Assembly (NCBI GenBank): GCA_001574975.1
Contig: KQ965758.1
Location: forward strand, 328,096-392,095
DNA from: Gonapodya prolifera JEL478
Taxonomy: Eukaryota > Monoblepharomycota > Monoblepharidomycetes > Monoblepharidales > Gonapodyaceae
Length of the DNA: 64,000 nucleotides
Reading direction: 5' to 3'
Under the pieces are notes generated by a model, which did no database searches, was not told the origin of the DNA, and was given only the letters and a program-made list of their open reading frames with translations. The position numbers and the translations under genes were made by a program. Positions 1-12,200 of the stretch are shown one piece after another. The stretch's first letter is position 1; each line of letters opens with the position of its first letter.

Positions 1-1764
1 CCCCCCCCCGCGCCCCGCCCCCCCCAACACACAGCCCCGCCCTCACTCCTCCTCTTCCGCCTCCCGCACCTCTCGTCCCCCCCACCTCCGGCACCCATCA
101 AACCGCACCTCGTGATCCCGCTGTCGGCGTTTTTCGGGGGCGTGCCTACACCGCTTGTGAGTGGGGGAGGGTCTGACACGACCCCGACCCTGACCCCGAC
201 AGCGACCTCGATCAAGTTCGTGGACGCGAACCATGTCGCCGTTGGGATCGTGGCGGGCGGGAGCGGGGAGACAAGGTGGCAGGACCAGAACGAGGCGAGC
301 CAGGAGGCCGCGCTAGCGCAAGGGCAAGCAGGGGACAAGGACTCGGACGCGTTCGCGGCGGTTGCGCATGTCGTGGCGTGTGATTTGAGGTTTGCGGCGC
401 CGAGAGGTGTCGCGGCGGTGTTTCCCGTCGGGAATCCCTCCCAAGCACAGACGCAGGATAGAGAGGACGCCGAAGCGAAGGCAACCGTGGCGATGGGTGT
501 TTTGCCGTCGGGTCGTGTCGTGGTCGTGCACTGCTCCACACTGCCCGGCGCACCCTCCACTTCCGCGACTGCAGCCTCGACGCGCATTTCGGCAACGCTG
601 CACTCGGCCCCCACTTCGTTCCCCCTGCCCACACTCTCCGGAGCCGTGTCCGCCCTGCGCGCCATCACGTCCCCCCCCACCCAGGGCCACACCGCCATAA
701 CCGCACCCGCGGCCATTCCCGACGCGGACGCCGATGTGAAGCGGTGGATCAAGAAGCTCGCACACAGGAGGGATAAAGCTGACGCGGTAGCGTTTGACGC
801 CGTCATGAAGGAGGCGCCCAATGGGTGGTGGGACGACTCCAAAGTCGTGGACGTTGTCGTGGGGCTCGCGCTTGCCCCTATTGTTCCGACTGTGCCCGGG
901 TCCGGAACCGGAACTGGGGCGGCGCCGCCACCGTTGTTCCGCCCTCGTGGTGCCTTAATTCACCTCACCCGTGCCCAGCGGCTGTCGCTTCGCACGAGGA
1001 TCGGGAGCATGAGCGTGTGGGAGACGGTGTTGGCGTGGGACGACCCGTATCTCGTGGAGTCTGTTGTGAGCGCGGGCGGGTTTGCTGACGGGACCGATGG
1101 CGAGCGCGCGAGAGGGATTGCGTGGGCGGCCAGTGGTAAAGGAGGACTCGATGGGTGGGGCGGCAGGTCGGCCGTTCTCAAGGCCCTCTGTGAAGTTGGG
1201 GGTGATGGGCGGGGACTAGCCGTCGGGCTGGCGAAATGGGTCCAAGGTGAGCACGTGAGCAAGCTGGTCGACTACCTCGTCGCGGCGCTTGAAGGCAGCA
1301 GTGGGCGGCACGTGAATGTGCCGAGCCAAGTCACGGCCGCAGTCGTGCTTTCGGCCGTCCTGGACGCCCACGCGCGCACGGCGCTCGTGGACCCTGCGTG
1401 TCGCGCCGCGGTCGTGCGGGGGCGAAACGCCGTGCATGCCCTGTGCGACGACCATAAGCGCACCGACGAGGTTCTCAGGGGCGTGTTTGTGGCCGTGGCG
1501 AACGCCAAGGGTAAGGCCAAAGAGCTGGAAAAGCAAAAGGAGAAGGAGATGGAGGAGTTTGCGGCGAGGTACGGCGGCAGGGTGGGGGGCGACGGGAAGG
1601 ACAAGGGCAAGGGGAAGAAGGGCAAGGGCAAGGGCAAGGGCAAGAAGGGCAAGAAGGAGACGCAGGCCGAGTACCACTACAGGAACCTCGGGAGGTTGGC
1701 GCGGCAAGCGGCCGGAGACGGTGTGGGTGGGGTTGGGTATGGTGTGGAGCTGTTGAAGTTGTGA
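1..1764 (+). CDS. NOL11/UTP8-like nucleolar protein, C-terminal part (partial at 5')
   Basis: The frame is open from base 1 and the GTG at 112 is not a start, so the gene begins left of the window. The visible 587 codons hold an Ala/Thr/Pro-rich segment, then a helical region from about the codon for VKRWIKKLAHRRDKA, and a stretch with VVLSAVLDAHARTALVDP. From memory this last stretch recalls the C-terminal domain of NOL11, the t-UTP subunit of the small-subunit processome that links Pol I transcription to pre-18S processing. A coiled Lys/Glu helix follows, then a Lys/Gly repeat (GGCAAG-type codons, about 1590-1660), typical of nucleolar proteins, and a short conserved-looking tail. No intron is needed. 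The family call rests on weak remembered similarity; any nucleolar helical-repeat protein remains possible. Confidence 0.45.
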   Translation, partial: PPPAPRPPQHTAPPSLLLFRLPHLSSPPPPAPIKPHLVIPLSAFFGGVPTPLVSGGGSDTTPTLTPTATSIKFVDANHVAVGIVAGGSGETRWQDQNEASQEAALAQGQAGDKDSDAFAAVAHVVACDLRFAAPRGVAAVFPVGNPSQAQTQDREDAEAKATVAMGVLPSGRVVVVHCSTLPGAPSTSATAASTRISATLHSAPTSFPLPTLSGAVSALRAITSPPTQGHTAITAPAAIPDADADVKRWIKKLAHRRDKADAVAFDAVMKEAPNGWWDDSKVVDVVVGLALAPIVPTVPGSGTGTGAAPPPLFRPRGALIHLTRAQRLSLRTRIGSMSVWETVLAWDDPYLVESVVSAGGFADGTDGERARGIAWAASGKGGLDGWGGRSAVLKALCEVGGDGRGLAVGLAKWVQGEHVSKLVDYLVAALEGSSGRHVNVPSQVTAAVVLSAVLDAHARTALVDPACRAAVVRGRNAVHALCDDHKRTDEVLRGVFVAVANAKGKAKELEKQKEKEMEEFAARYGGRVGGDGKDKGKGKKGKGKGKGKKGKKETQAEYHYRNLGRLARQAAGDGVGGVGYGVELLKL

Positions 1765-2360
1765 TGGGAACGGTCGTTGGAGGGTGGAGGGGGAACTTTG
1801 GACTTACTTTTTGCATTGTATAGGGGTCAATGTACGGTGGAATAGATTGTGCGAGTTTGAATAGAAAGGTTGGGTGTGAAGCGAGTTTGGAGTGTCAGTT
1901 GTGAGAATTCGTCGCGAGGTATTGCGCCACTAATAAACAATGCGAGACAAGAGAAGGTGAAAAGATTTACTTACTGGAGTCATATTTCCATTTTACGGGG
2001 ATGGCGGAGGGTCGAGAGGCGAAAGCAAATATCGTTCAATACACAAGTCAAGAAACGGTAATATACCATATGATCACCTCAGTTTTCAAATAGAGCTATT
2101 CGTACATTTCTTAAGGAAGGGCAAACGTCTTTAGGTGTGGTTGAAAGGAAGAAAAAAAGAGAAAAAAAGATAGGAAGAAACAACATGTGTCGCCAAAAAC
2201 AAACTACTTGGTTGGAACACGTAGGAAAAGTACGACAAAGTAAGGTTTGCACGAAAGTAATTTTGCGGGCGAGCACACAACCGTCCCATCCAACATTTGT
2301 TTCGGCCACATCCAACCACATCCAGCCACCCTTGTCTCGGACCACACACCAGAAACCCGT
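1765..2360. other. intergenic, convergent 3' ends
   Basis: This is the space between two convergent genes. It is AT-richer than the flanks, with A-rich tracts around 2145-2180 that would suit 3' UTRs and poly(A) signals. No ORF with recognisable coding character is seen. Confidence 0.6.
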
Positions 2361-4228
2361 TCACCTCGCCCCGCCATTCACATGCTGATCCACGTCGGCC
2401 TTGGTCTCCACATCCATATCGCCCCCGGACTCGTCCGCATCCGCCCCACCCGCCCCACCGGCCCCCACCCTCCGCTCAACCCCACACCGCGCTTCCACCG
2501 TCTTGAGCCGCTGGTCGACTTCCCGCAAAGCGCCCTGCACCTGCGCCCACAAGTCCCGCGAAAGCGCATTGAAGTGGGCCTCCGCTGCTGCGGTCGCCGA
2601 AGAAGAGGACGACGACAGCGAGGCCGGGATGTCCGACGACGTGGCCCCCGCGGCGGTGGTGGGCGGCGAGGGTGGGGCGGTTGGGAAGGTTGGGCGGGTG
2701 CGGTGAGATCGGAGCTGGGGAGGGTCAATGTCACATTCACATATGTTTCCACCCGCGTCCGTCCAGGAAAAAAGAAACTCACCACCTCCTCGACCTCCTC
2801 CCTCGCCCTCTTCAGCCCCGCATGCGTCTCGTACAGCGCATCCACCGCCGCCAGAAGCTGGGCCTTGGGTGGCAACTCGCCATGCCCAAGTCGTGCCAAC
2901 GGGCTCGCCGCAACGGGGAGGACCAACTGGCCCGGAGCGCCACCATTGCCGGTGCCGTTGGGGTAGGGACTGTTGGGGTACGGACTCCGCGGCGACTTGG
3001 CACTCGGCGGCATGGGGTGCAGCAGCACGCGGGTCTGGATCGGCATGATCATGCTCCCCGACGCGGCGGACGTGGTTGCGGGCGGGAGGTAGTACGCGGA
3101 CGGCGTGATCGGAGGCCCTTGCGCTGCCGATGCGTCCCCCTGGACAGTCGGGGTCGTGATGACGAGGTACCGCGTGGGGTGGGCCGAGGGCGGCGGGGCG
3201 GGCGTCGAGGGCGGTAAGGGGGATGGGTGGGATGTGGGCGCCGCGGAGATGGGGTAGGGTGATGCGGGAGGGGCGAGGCCCATGGGCGGGTACGGCGACG
3301 CGGGACCTTGCGCGTGGCTCATGAAGTGAGGGTACCCTCCGCCGGGTGTCGCCGAGATCGGGGACATGAGCAGCACCGTGGTGGGTTTCTGGCCCGGTTC
3401 GGCGACCAGGTAGCGCCGCGATACCTGGCTGGCGCCCGGGGAGGGGTCCCCCGGGTGGGCTGATGGGAGGGATGTGGCCGGGCCGGGCATCATAGGGAAC
3501 CCGGGGCCGGGGCCGTTGGGGCCTGCGGAGCGGGGTTGGGCGGCGGCGTATGGGAAGGTGGCGCTAGCGGGTTGAGGCGGGATGGTGGTGCGGAGCGCTT
3601 GCACGCCGTTGGCGGGCGGTGCGGATCCGTTCGCCTCCGCCCCCGCCCCCGCCGCGGCGGCTGCAGCACCGGTGATGTTTGCGGTCAAGATGGATAGGTT
3701 GTGCACGTTACGGCGGGATCCCGATCGCGAGACCAGGTTGGGCCCGCCGCTCTCCTGGTCGTCCGAGGACGAGAGCGAGCCCTGCGAGGCTGATTGGTTG
3801 AGGTGGGGTTGCTGCTGCGTGTGGCGAGATTCCGTGGGTGACATATCGACGTCCGCCTGCGGAAGGGGGGCAGACGTGGGCGGGTTGGGCCCCCAGTTCC
3901 CGTCCGTTCGAGAGCGCTTGGCGGAGGGCAGGTCCGAGTGGTGGTAGACCGAGCTGTAAGCCTGCGAGGACGTGCGAGGGGGAGGTGGTGCCGGGGGTTG
4001 CGAGGGATGCCAGATGAATTTAGGCTGCTGCTCCATGGACTGTGCCTGTGCCTGTGCCTGGGCTTGTGATTGTGCTTTCGCGTGCTGGCTTGCTTGGAAC
4101 GAGTCCGCCGCGGGTGCCAGGTGTGCCGAATTCGTGGCCGCGTCGACGAGAACGTCGAGCTGCGTGGGCACGCGGCCAGGATGGGGCGAGACCTGGTTGT
4201 GATTCGGGGCGGGAGATTTGGGTGTCAT
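2361..4228 (-). CDS. low-complexity nuclear-type protein, two exons
   Basis: Unrecognised. The chosen ATG at 4228 gives MTPKSPAPNHNQ. The frame is open upstream to 4474, with other ATGs there, but that part looks like translated leader. Exon 1 (4228-2783) is rich in Pro/Ser/Ala/Gln, has a QAQAQ tract (plus strand about 4040-4075), a KRSR basic cluster like a nuclear localisation signal, and poly-Ala. It ends in an acidic/basic helix (KRAREEVEEV). A 68-bp intron (2782-2715, GTGAGT..CCCCAG, phase 0) follows. Exon 2 (2714-2361) encodes Ser/Ala-rich sequence, then a helix around LWAQVQGALREVDQRLKTVE, likely a short coiled coil. Ignoring the intron gives a longer but Arg/Pro-biased wrong-frame tail. 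It could be a transcriptional regulator, but no domain supports a function. Confidence 0.55.
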
Positions 4229-6137
4229 TGCGGAGGGGTGCGGGTTGAAGTTGTGGAAGGAGTACGGGACGGTGGGAGTGGCGGGAGATGGGAGAGGGAG
4301 GGAGAGGATGGAGCGCAGGGGTGCTGGGAAACTGAGGGTGCGAAGAGTGGATTGGATATGTGTCAAAGATTGACGTGACGTGACGTAATGTAGCAGGGGA
4401 CGATAAGGACCCAGCAAAACGGCCATCAGAGGGGACAAGGCAGTCACCAGCGGGGAAAGTCGTCCGGCACTCACTCGTCTTCTCGTCCGCTTCTCTTTCG
4501 TGCTCCCTGGTCGACCGCACCTCGAGACATTAACTCAACCCTGGCCAGGGACGACTCGATCACGCTGCTGGTGGATATCGACGCAAGGTCAGTTCGACGT
4601 GCCAGCAGGATTCGAACGGATGGTGCCCAGGTCTCGTTGCCGTCTGGTGCCGTCGACGGGAGCGGTTCCCCTTGCGAGAGAGTCTCCACCCCCACACCAC
4701 CGGAGGCCGCCCGCAAGCGCCGCACCCATGATCCGACCGCACCCCACTCGAGTCTTCGCCGTCCCCCCGCATCGCCCGCTGACCCGTCTCTTTCTTTCCC
4801 CACAGTTCCCCCACCAGGCAGCCCCCAACCCTCGGATCCGAACTCACCTGCTCTTTCGCTTTCGTCGTCTTCCGTCCGTCCGCGCTAAGACCAATCACCG
4901 CACTGCGTCTCTGTTCCGCCGGGTCCGATGCGCGCGCGGTTCGTTGTGGTCGCTGTTGGGTTTACACTCGGCGCTTCGAGGGTTTCTCCTGGACCCAAAA
5001 AACTGCTCAACGGTGTGGCGCCGGCTCACACCAAAACATTATCCCAAAATGGGAAGGTCGCACTGGTGCGCAATTTCGCACACTGGCAATATGACAAGGC
5101 CAAGCGCCGGGACTTCTGACACTTTATACCGAATCGTTGGAACTTGGTGCCTATTGGACTCGGTTACCTTTGGACACACAATCTGACAAGTACGCTGTTG
5201 TTACACACTGTACACTACCAGGCGGCTGACGCTACAATATTGAAGGACTCCGTTTTCCCTGGACGCTATCCCACGCTATCTCGCCCCTAATGGACTGCCA
5301 AGGTCGGTCCTGCCACAAAAGCGACGCCCCACGAGGGGCCAAGGTTTTCTTGCGGCGGCCGCAGTTTGCCCGAAGGCGGCAGGGTACAACTCTCGGTTTA
5401 GGCAAGTTTTTGATTCCGTGTCGGCAAAGGGCAGTCAGTGTAAGGGAAAACAGTAATTAGCTTTGGGGGCGTTTGGTCGACCGGGGGTTGGGGAACGGAG
5501 AAGGGGAGCTGTTTATGTCAACGGCTCCTCATGCAAGCATTCGCGTTGGCCCCAACATCCAGAGATATTAATGACAAATACAAGCGGTTGCTGAGTGAAA
5601 TCACGCCCTCACACGTCGCTGACACCTGAAAGAATCGGTGCATCCGGAGTGCCCCAGACGTCCGTTCCGTTCCGAGACTTGGCTCTAACTTCCCTACCCC
5701 CGAGGTGGACAAATACCCAAAGATCGCCTCGACTTTCCCAAACCAACCAAAGGGAGACAGCCGTCATTGTTCGGGCGGCACCTCGTATGATCTAACTGAT
5801 GTGGTTCGGTAAAGAAAAACCCGTGGGTCGCACCTGTTTTGAAGCAGTATTTTGCAGACAGAGTGCTCCAACGAACCGGGCGACAATTCCTGTACCCAAG
5901 GTTTGAGCTCGCCCTCGCTTGCTACCGCTCACTACGGGCTTCGCAATACGAATGAGAAACTTGTCGAATCGAAACCCAAGCCGGAATCTGGGACCTCCGC
6001 GCACAACGACACCACTGTCAGAAGGGGGAGAAAAGAGACCTCACCTCGCCCTTCTAGTCTTGGGCATCATTTATTCGAACATAGTTGCACCCCACGGTCG
6101 GTGTCCACAGTGCGGCGGTCCACCCACATCCACAGTT
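4229..6137. other. gene-free stretch between divergent genes
   Basis: This holds the upstream regions of the minus-strand gene and of the NYN gene. ORFs are present on both strands but lack consistent codon character or start context. Around 5320-5390 there is a GC-rich, partly palindromic stretch (GCGGCGGCCGC at about 5352). It resembles in style the GC-rich palindromic sequence found in several introns further right. No RNA gene was recognised. Confidence 0.5.
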
Positions 6138-7702
6138 ATGGGAAAGAAGGACAAGAAGAACGCATCGAAACAGAGCGCCAAAGCCGCCCAACAGGCAGCA
6201 GAGCCAGTCGCTGGAGGGTCCTCGTCCGGTGAATGAAGAGACAACTGTCAACATATGATGCGACCACTGACCTTCAGTCTGCCCTCGGAACTTTTGCATC
6301 CATCCATTTCAGGGACCGTATCGTCCTCGCAACTATCTGCGGAAGAATATCAGCGGATAATAGCTGTTGTGGAGGAGAGATTGGCGGCCACGGAGAGAGA
6401 ACGCGACGAGTTGCGATCCCAATCCTCGTCGACGGGCGTAACTCCCACCAAATCACGCGTGACTGTTCCCCCCGAAAATGCGGCGATGTCCAATGGGTTG
6501 GGCGGAAATCACGCCTCGACCATTCTCAGCCGACACCACAAATTTCTGAGCATACTGTCGGATCCGCGGCAAAGCGGTCGCTCTCTAATCTCGCAGATGG
6601 TTTGCAAGCTCAGGAGGCTGTAGAAGTGCCAAGGAATGTTGAAACATGTGAGCGCTCAGTGACATCCGTCGGAGACTTTTTCAGACAAGGAAGAACATGA
6701 CCTCCGCCTTTGTAGCAATCGCCACAGCGCCTACACCACCTCGGAAGCTATTTTCATACGCTGCCGCTGCGAAAGTACCCCCCAAAGAGCCCTCTCATCC
6801 AGGCCCACATCCGGGCTCGAGGGTCAGCACCACCGTACGCTCACGGTCAGCCTCGGTCACCAGCGAACAAGGGACCCAAATGAACTGGTCTACTTGTTTA
6901 TCGACAACTCAAATATCTGGATTGAGGCCAAGAAGACTGTCCCTCAGCTTCTTGAACTTCCAGTTCCAGAGCTTTCACCACTGAGGATCGAGTACGGCAA
7001 ATTGGTGGATGTCATTCTTAGAGGGCGACAGCTGGGCAAGCGCGGGCTCCTTGTTGGTTCCAAACCACCAGACGCCGACACCATCTGGCCAAAGTTTGAA
7101 AAATACTTGGAAGTTCGCACTCGTGATCGCAATTCCCAAAACAAGGAGAAGGGTATTGACGTCGAACTTGCTATGAGGGCAGCTCAGGTTGTGCTGCAAG
7201 AGCCACAGAAAGGAACCATCCTTTTTATTGCCGGTGACGGTGACTATGTACCAGTTGTGGAAATGGCAGATTGCAACGGGTGGAAAGCTGAATTTTGGTT
7301 CTGGTCCCGTAATAAATATATACATATATATATTTTGTTTCTCTTTCGTACTTATTCGCGCTGTCAACCCTGTTTGAACTCTCAAGTGACTTGGGTCATT
7401 CCTTCACACCAGATTGCAATATCGACTTCAAAGAAATGGGCATCTTCAATTCCCTAGATCATCACTTCTTTCGATTCTGCTATTGCGCGGAAGAACCAAG
7501 AATTCCTGGTCTTTACAAACTGAAATTTAAGTCGGTGGGGCCGACATTCAACCTCGGAGATGTCAAACTGGATTGCAGAACAGCTAAGAACGATTCCCTG
7601 GCACATTCCGGACCAACAAAGTTGGACGTTGGTTTATCCCTCAGAATCGATCAGGACACGGGCCAGGGATTTACTGCGACGGACGGCGATTACCGGCGTT
7701 GA
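6138..7702 (+). CDS. NYN-domain (PIN-like RNase) protein
   Basis: The ATG at 6138 starts a Lys-rich leader, MGKKDKKNASKQ. An intron follows (about 6231-6314, GTGAAT..TTTCAG), then a coiled-coil segment with SAEEYQRIIAVVEERLAATE. Later exons carry PPRKLFSYAAAAK and then the NYN core. That core has the acidic FIDNSNIWIEAKK motif, a middle helix, DVELAMRAA, and IAGDGDYVPVVEMA, the acidic residues being those that bind metal in LabA/limkain-type NYN domains. An intron from GTAATAAATAT (about 7308) to CACACCAG (about 7411) joins the core to HCNIDFKEMG and LDHHFFRFCY, the usual C-terminal strand and helix. Two inner introns (about 6601-6688 and a proposed 41-nt one near 6824-6864) are needed to keep frame and are the uncertain part. 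The family is linked to RNA cleavage or RNA binding; the target is unknown. Confidence 0.75.
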
Positions 7703-8353
7703 GATTCTCTAAGTCCTTCGTTCCGCCCAAAGCTACAACAACCCCGGCGAACAAAGGAGACAAAAAGTTGGAGTTTCGAGTTTGTACTCAGAGCGTAAAG
7801 TCGTGTTTAAAAAAAAGCAGTGCGTGATATATCTCAATGTATGTAGTGTTGCGAGGCGACTTAATTTTATTATCAAGTTCCCCTCATCAACATCGCTATC
7901 AGAAGAAAATGGAGGTGCCGGAAACATTGACCGCCTGTTTATCCTCACGCTCAGCGTGTCACATAGTTACCTACGGTGGAGCGAGGGGGAAGGAAGTGGT
8001 ACTGCAAGTGTAAATGCACACACAACTCCCAACTGTGTATCACCCCAAGCGAGCATTCAATTTGCCCCGTCCGTGCGAGGACAACAAACCATCGCTGTAT
8101 CGCCTTGGGCTCCTTGCCATTTTTCATTATCCGGCTTGGAACTGTCTTGGCCCACCGTGGTTGAGCTTTTCGTAAACCCCGTCGAAGGAGAAAAAGCCGG
8201 TATCAGAATTGGAACGCAGTATCCGTGTTGGAGAAACGTGACTTCACTCCGCTCGCTGGATACCACCCTATCCCACAAGCCCGAAACTCACCCCGACCCC
8301 GACCCTCATCGTCTTTCTCATCCCATCGCGCGTCCAGAGCACCGATTCACAGC
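7703..8353. other. intergenic / leader of the bZIP gene
   Basis: About 650 bp between two plus-strand genes. Open frames extend through it (for example 7782-8561) but overlap the bZIP exon in another frame and look non-coding. No clear site was recognised. Confidence 0.5.
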
Positions 8354-9257
8354 ATGCCACCCGTCGGGACGCCGAAACGCGCCTTGCGAGCCACATCGGG
8401 AGCAATTCCCGTCGCAACACCACAGAGATCGTTTCGCCGCGGTTCCCAATCGTCCCACGAAGCAGAAGCGTCCAGTGAGGACGAGCCAGCGAAGGTCCCT
8501 ACGACGAAGCTCCGCGCGCAGCGGGAGAAAAACAAGGCGGCTCAGAAGGCGAGTCTCGTGACCAAAAATTGAATTGTGTTGCGAATCCCCCTTCGTTTTT
8601 CATCGATCCGGCTCCGGCAGGCGTGGCGTGAGAGGAAACGCTCCGAGCTCGATTCGCTCCGCTCCAGCGCGTCCGAAAGCCAGCTCCGCCTGCGTGACCT
8701 GGAGATGGAGAACGTGCAACTGCGCGAGCGGAATAAGAGTCTCGAGGCGCAGCTGCAGCTGGTCAAGGAGCTGGCAAGGGCTCAAAGCGTCATCAAGATG
8801 GAGCCTGACAGGATGACGGCGGTGCCTGTGTCGGACTCGATGCCAGTCGGTGACAAAGCTCCCCACGGTGGATCTGTGACGGGTACGCCAGAGACGACCC
8901 AAACGTTGCCAAGCTCTGCGGAGACCGACAGCGCGCCAAACAGCGTCCTTATAGAGGTAGCGTCACTTTTGGGAGCTTGGTATTGCGAAGGTGACATCTC
9001 CAACTCAACCGCGTCCGGGTTTCAGGATTTGAAGTCCCCCCCGTCACAAAACCATCATTTCTTGCCCCTGCTGGAGGATGGAGCGTCCACGCAGGGTGAG
9101 TACTACCGAATTCAATTCCATTCGCCGTCTGCGTGTGGTCTCAACACGAGCAACAAATTCCTCAGTCGCACCTGTTCTCGTAACACCGTCGAAGCACCTT
9201 GAAACGTGGCTTGAATTGGCTGATATCGGACCAATGTACAAAGCGTTGGCGTGGTGA
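8354..9257 (+). CDS. bZIP transcription factor
   Basis: The ATG at 8354 (MPPVGTPKRALR) is the last in-frame start before the basic region. Exon 1 ends at 8548 in REKNKAAQK. After a 72-bp intron (8549-8620) exon 2 begins AWRERKRSELDSLR. Joined, they give the invariant N-x7-R of a bZIP basic region, followed by a leucine zipper with regular Leu spacing through LRERNKSLEAQLQLVKEL. The first intron begins with GC rather than GT (AAG|GCGAGT) and ends CGGCAG. Two further introns (8957-9025 and 9096-9165) join a Ser/Thr/Pro-rich middle to a short C-terminal exon ending MYKALAW. Bases 9258-9480 then lead into the transposon island. The regulon is not readable from sequence. Confidence 0.85.
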
Positions 9258-12200
9258 TACAGATGGTCGGAGGGAGGGTCTCTGGCATTCCACCATTTCT
9301 TAGCATTTAGGCATCGTGACAGTTTTGTAATTCGTAGTGTGCACCTGTGTTTGGTCGTCTGGTATATGAAATGAGCATAATGCAGTGATCGTGACTTTCA
9401 CAGTCTACTACAAGATGTGATGGTACATGTGTCATCACTCATCATTCACAAGAGCATCTCTGGTGACTTGAAAGTAAGCTGTTGTGTCACGTCAGTCGTG
9501 ATGCTGTGGTTGTGCCGTTGTGGCTTGTACCCTGCAACGCTCAGTTGTGTTTTGTAAGCCTGAGGGCTGAAGGACAAAGCAAATCACTTGCTAAATCTTC
9601 CTCAGATGAGTTTCTATGGTAATGTGTATTTGTTTTGGCTACTAACATATCACAATTCACATGCTTTGCCTGCCTTGGTTCATCTGGAGACAGCATTTGT
9701 GTTGGAACTTGGTGCATGGACCAATTGGTGGATTTCAGTGGAAAACAATAGAACAATGGAAGGAAAAAGAAGACAGGTAAATGTCCAAAGGCATCAGAAC
9801 ACTACAAAACCATCAGGGGGAAGGAGATCTTCCCATGCCCAACAGGATTAGATAAGCAGTACAATTGTATTGGAGAAGTGGGGTTGTGTGAAATACATTG
9901 GAGACACTAAGCTAAGGAACTGTGTGTGGAGAATCCTTGCGGCAGCATCCAGCACCAGGAGAGTGATTTGGATCCTAAATTTGCAGGAGTTAGCTGGGTC
10001 AAGTTGCTGTGATGTTCCTGTCCTGGAGAGTCCAGAAAGTTTGTATGAATCCCACCAGCATGTGCTCCTCCCCTCTTTCCTGGCCCCAAGACACACTTGA
10101 AGTAATGAAGTTGCAGAGCATGTTGGTGAGGACTTTGATGTGCCTCACACAAGAAAGGGCAACAGGGAGTGAGACTGAGAGCACAGAGCACAACACGAGC
10201 GCAACACTTGACCATATCTCTCTGAGCTCTCTGCACGTTTTGGGGTACTTGTTTCATCATATTCAACACAATTGGAATGATTCTCACTGCTTGTTATGGC
10301 AATCGACTTTGGCCAAGGACATCTTGTCTGTCACATCAAAGGGTCTGACTGGTGGCAACCTTGCCCTCTCTGGCTACTCCAGAGCCTTGTCCAGCCATGG
10401 TGACCATAGGTAGTCAGGGAAGTCAACTACCACATATTGTGGAAGCATTGTGCCTCTAACTCAGCCCCATCTCCTTACAACTGCTTGTTCTCCATGCAGA
10501 GTCAAGTGGCAAACACAAAGACTAATGCAAATTCTGGGATCTTGGCAGGTGTGTCCACATCCAGTCTGTCTGCAGCATGAAAGCATCCTCCAGTGGGTCT
10601 CAGTTTGCCCAAACACCCAAGCAGCAGCTGTAAACCTTCACAATTGATTTTAGGATTATGCCACGTGTACATACTAATTATTTTACATCAAGCATGCAAG
10701 CAAAATAAGTGTCAATGTGTGTCTCTGTCTCATCAACAGAGACAATCCTACTACCAAACAAATGTGTTTCCAAGTGATGGAGGCACTCCTGTCATGGAAA
10801 ATGCACCATCTACACTAGCTGAAGGGATGGTAGCAGTGGGGGATCATGTCCCCATCTTGTATGAATTGATTTGGGGTTGCTGGCAAGAAATGTCATAAAC
10901 TTTTCCAACCCTGTCCACCCACACAACAACTTCCAAAAAACCTGCTGATTTATTTTGTAGAGATATTCCATAAATGCAGTAGTGCCCATGATTTGATCTC
11001 GCAATTCATAGTAGTTCCTGAGTAAGCAGGGAGGACAATACCAATGGTGCTTTACACTTGTTACGTCAATTTCTCCCTCCACAGTTGCCAAATTGGTCTG
11101 AAAAAATTCAGAAACACTCTGTAATATGTACTTTAAAATTGCCCTCAATTGACTATGTGGCTATCTCTTTTGTGTGGGGTGCTGAATTGAGCCAACATAC
11201 CACCATACTAATGGTGGTTCTTATAATGTGGGAAAGGGTTAAATGAAATGGGATTGTGGTACTTGTTTGGCCATTCCATCCCTTTGTGTGATGTCAGGGG
11301 GGGAGGGCAGGAGTTGCCAAATGAGACAGAGGGCAAGCAGGTGTGTGAAACATGACATGTACAAGAGAGAGAGCCAAGAGGTAATGCCAAATGACTGGGG
11401 AGGCAAGACAAGCCAGAAGATAAGTGAGAAAGATAAGTTTGAGGATCAAATTCCAAACATTCGAACTTATTTTGTAGCAGTTTAATATACATTAGTTCAT
11501 AAATTGCAAGATTCTAGTTTATGCTTCTCTTCACAAGCATAAAGTCCAAATGCTTCCAGTGTTGATGAAGCACTGTGCCAAAAGGAGATTAGCTGCAGCA
11601 ACTTGCAAGGGAGCTTGCCCAAGTTGCATTACCACCCAGGTGAGAATGAGAGTAAAATTTACTAGGGCAAAATCAAGGAAGTCTGTCTACAGTGTCCAAA
11701 GATTTGACGTTTCTGTTAAAGTCCATTCTATCCAAGTTTACAACATAACAACAGGGACCAAAGAGGAGTCTAACAATCCAAAGTGAAAAGCAGGGAGAGG
11801 GAAGTCAAGTTAGTTGTCAAGGCAGGTTGGAGGTAGTAGTAGAGGGTGATCCCAAGGGGTGTCAGTGTGACACAATGAGGTAGGGAGCATGTCCACAAAG
11901 GTCTTCAAAGGAGAGTGGAGCTTGTGCACTCAAAATTCAGTGAGCATGGAATGGCAGTAGCCACAAGACTTCATCTCACTGAGGGGAAGCCACAAGGTGC
12001 ATTTTACAGCAGATGTATGACACCTTGGAAGAGGGTTTGTTGTAACAAAACTGCCATTTGAGCATAGAGTCCATGCTACAAGTGACAGTGACAATGATGT
12101 CAGGGATTAGCGCATTGATGGAAGGGGGAGGTGGGGGAGGTCATTCAGTGCATGCAGCGGGTTTCAGAGCAAGAGGTGTTGGAGAGGTGGGTAGGGTTGG

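Noticed and set aside
4600-4640. tRNA-like word GGATTCGAACG on the minus strand
   Set aside because: The flanking bases do not form a T-stem or acceptor stem; a similar word at 61872 fails likewise.
4500-5186. 228-codon plus-strand ORF
   Set aside because: It overlaps equally long minus-strand ORFs, has no family resemblance, and lies in the leader region between divergent genes.
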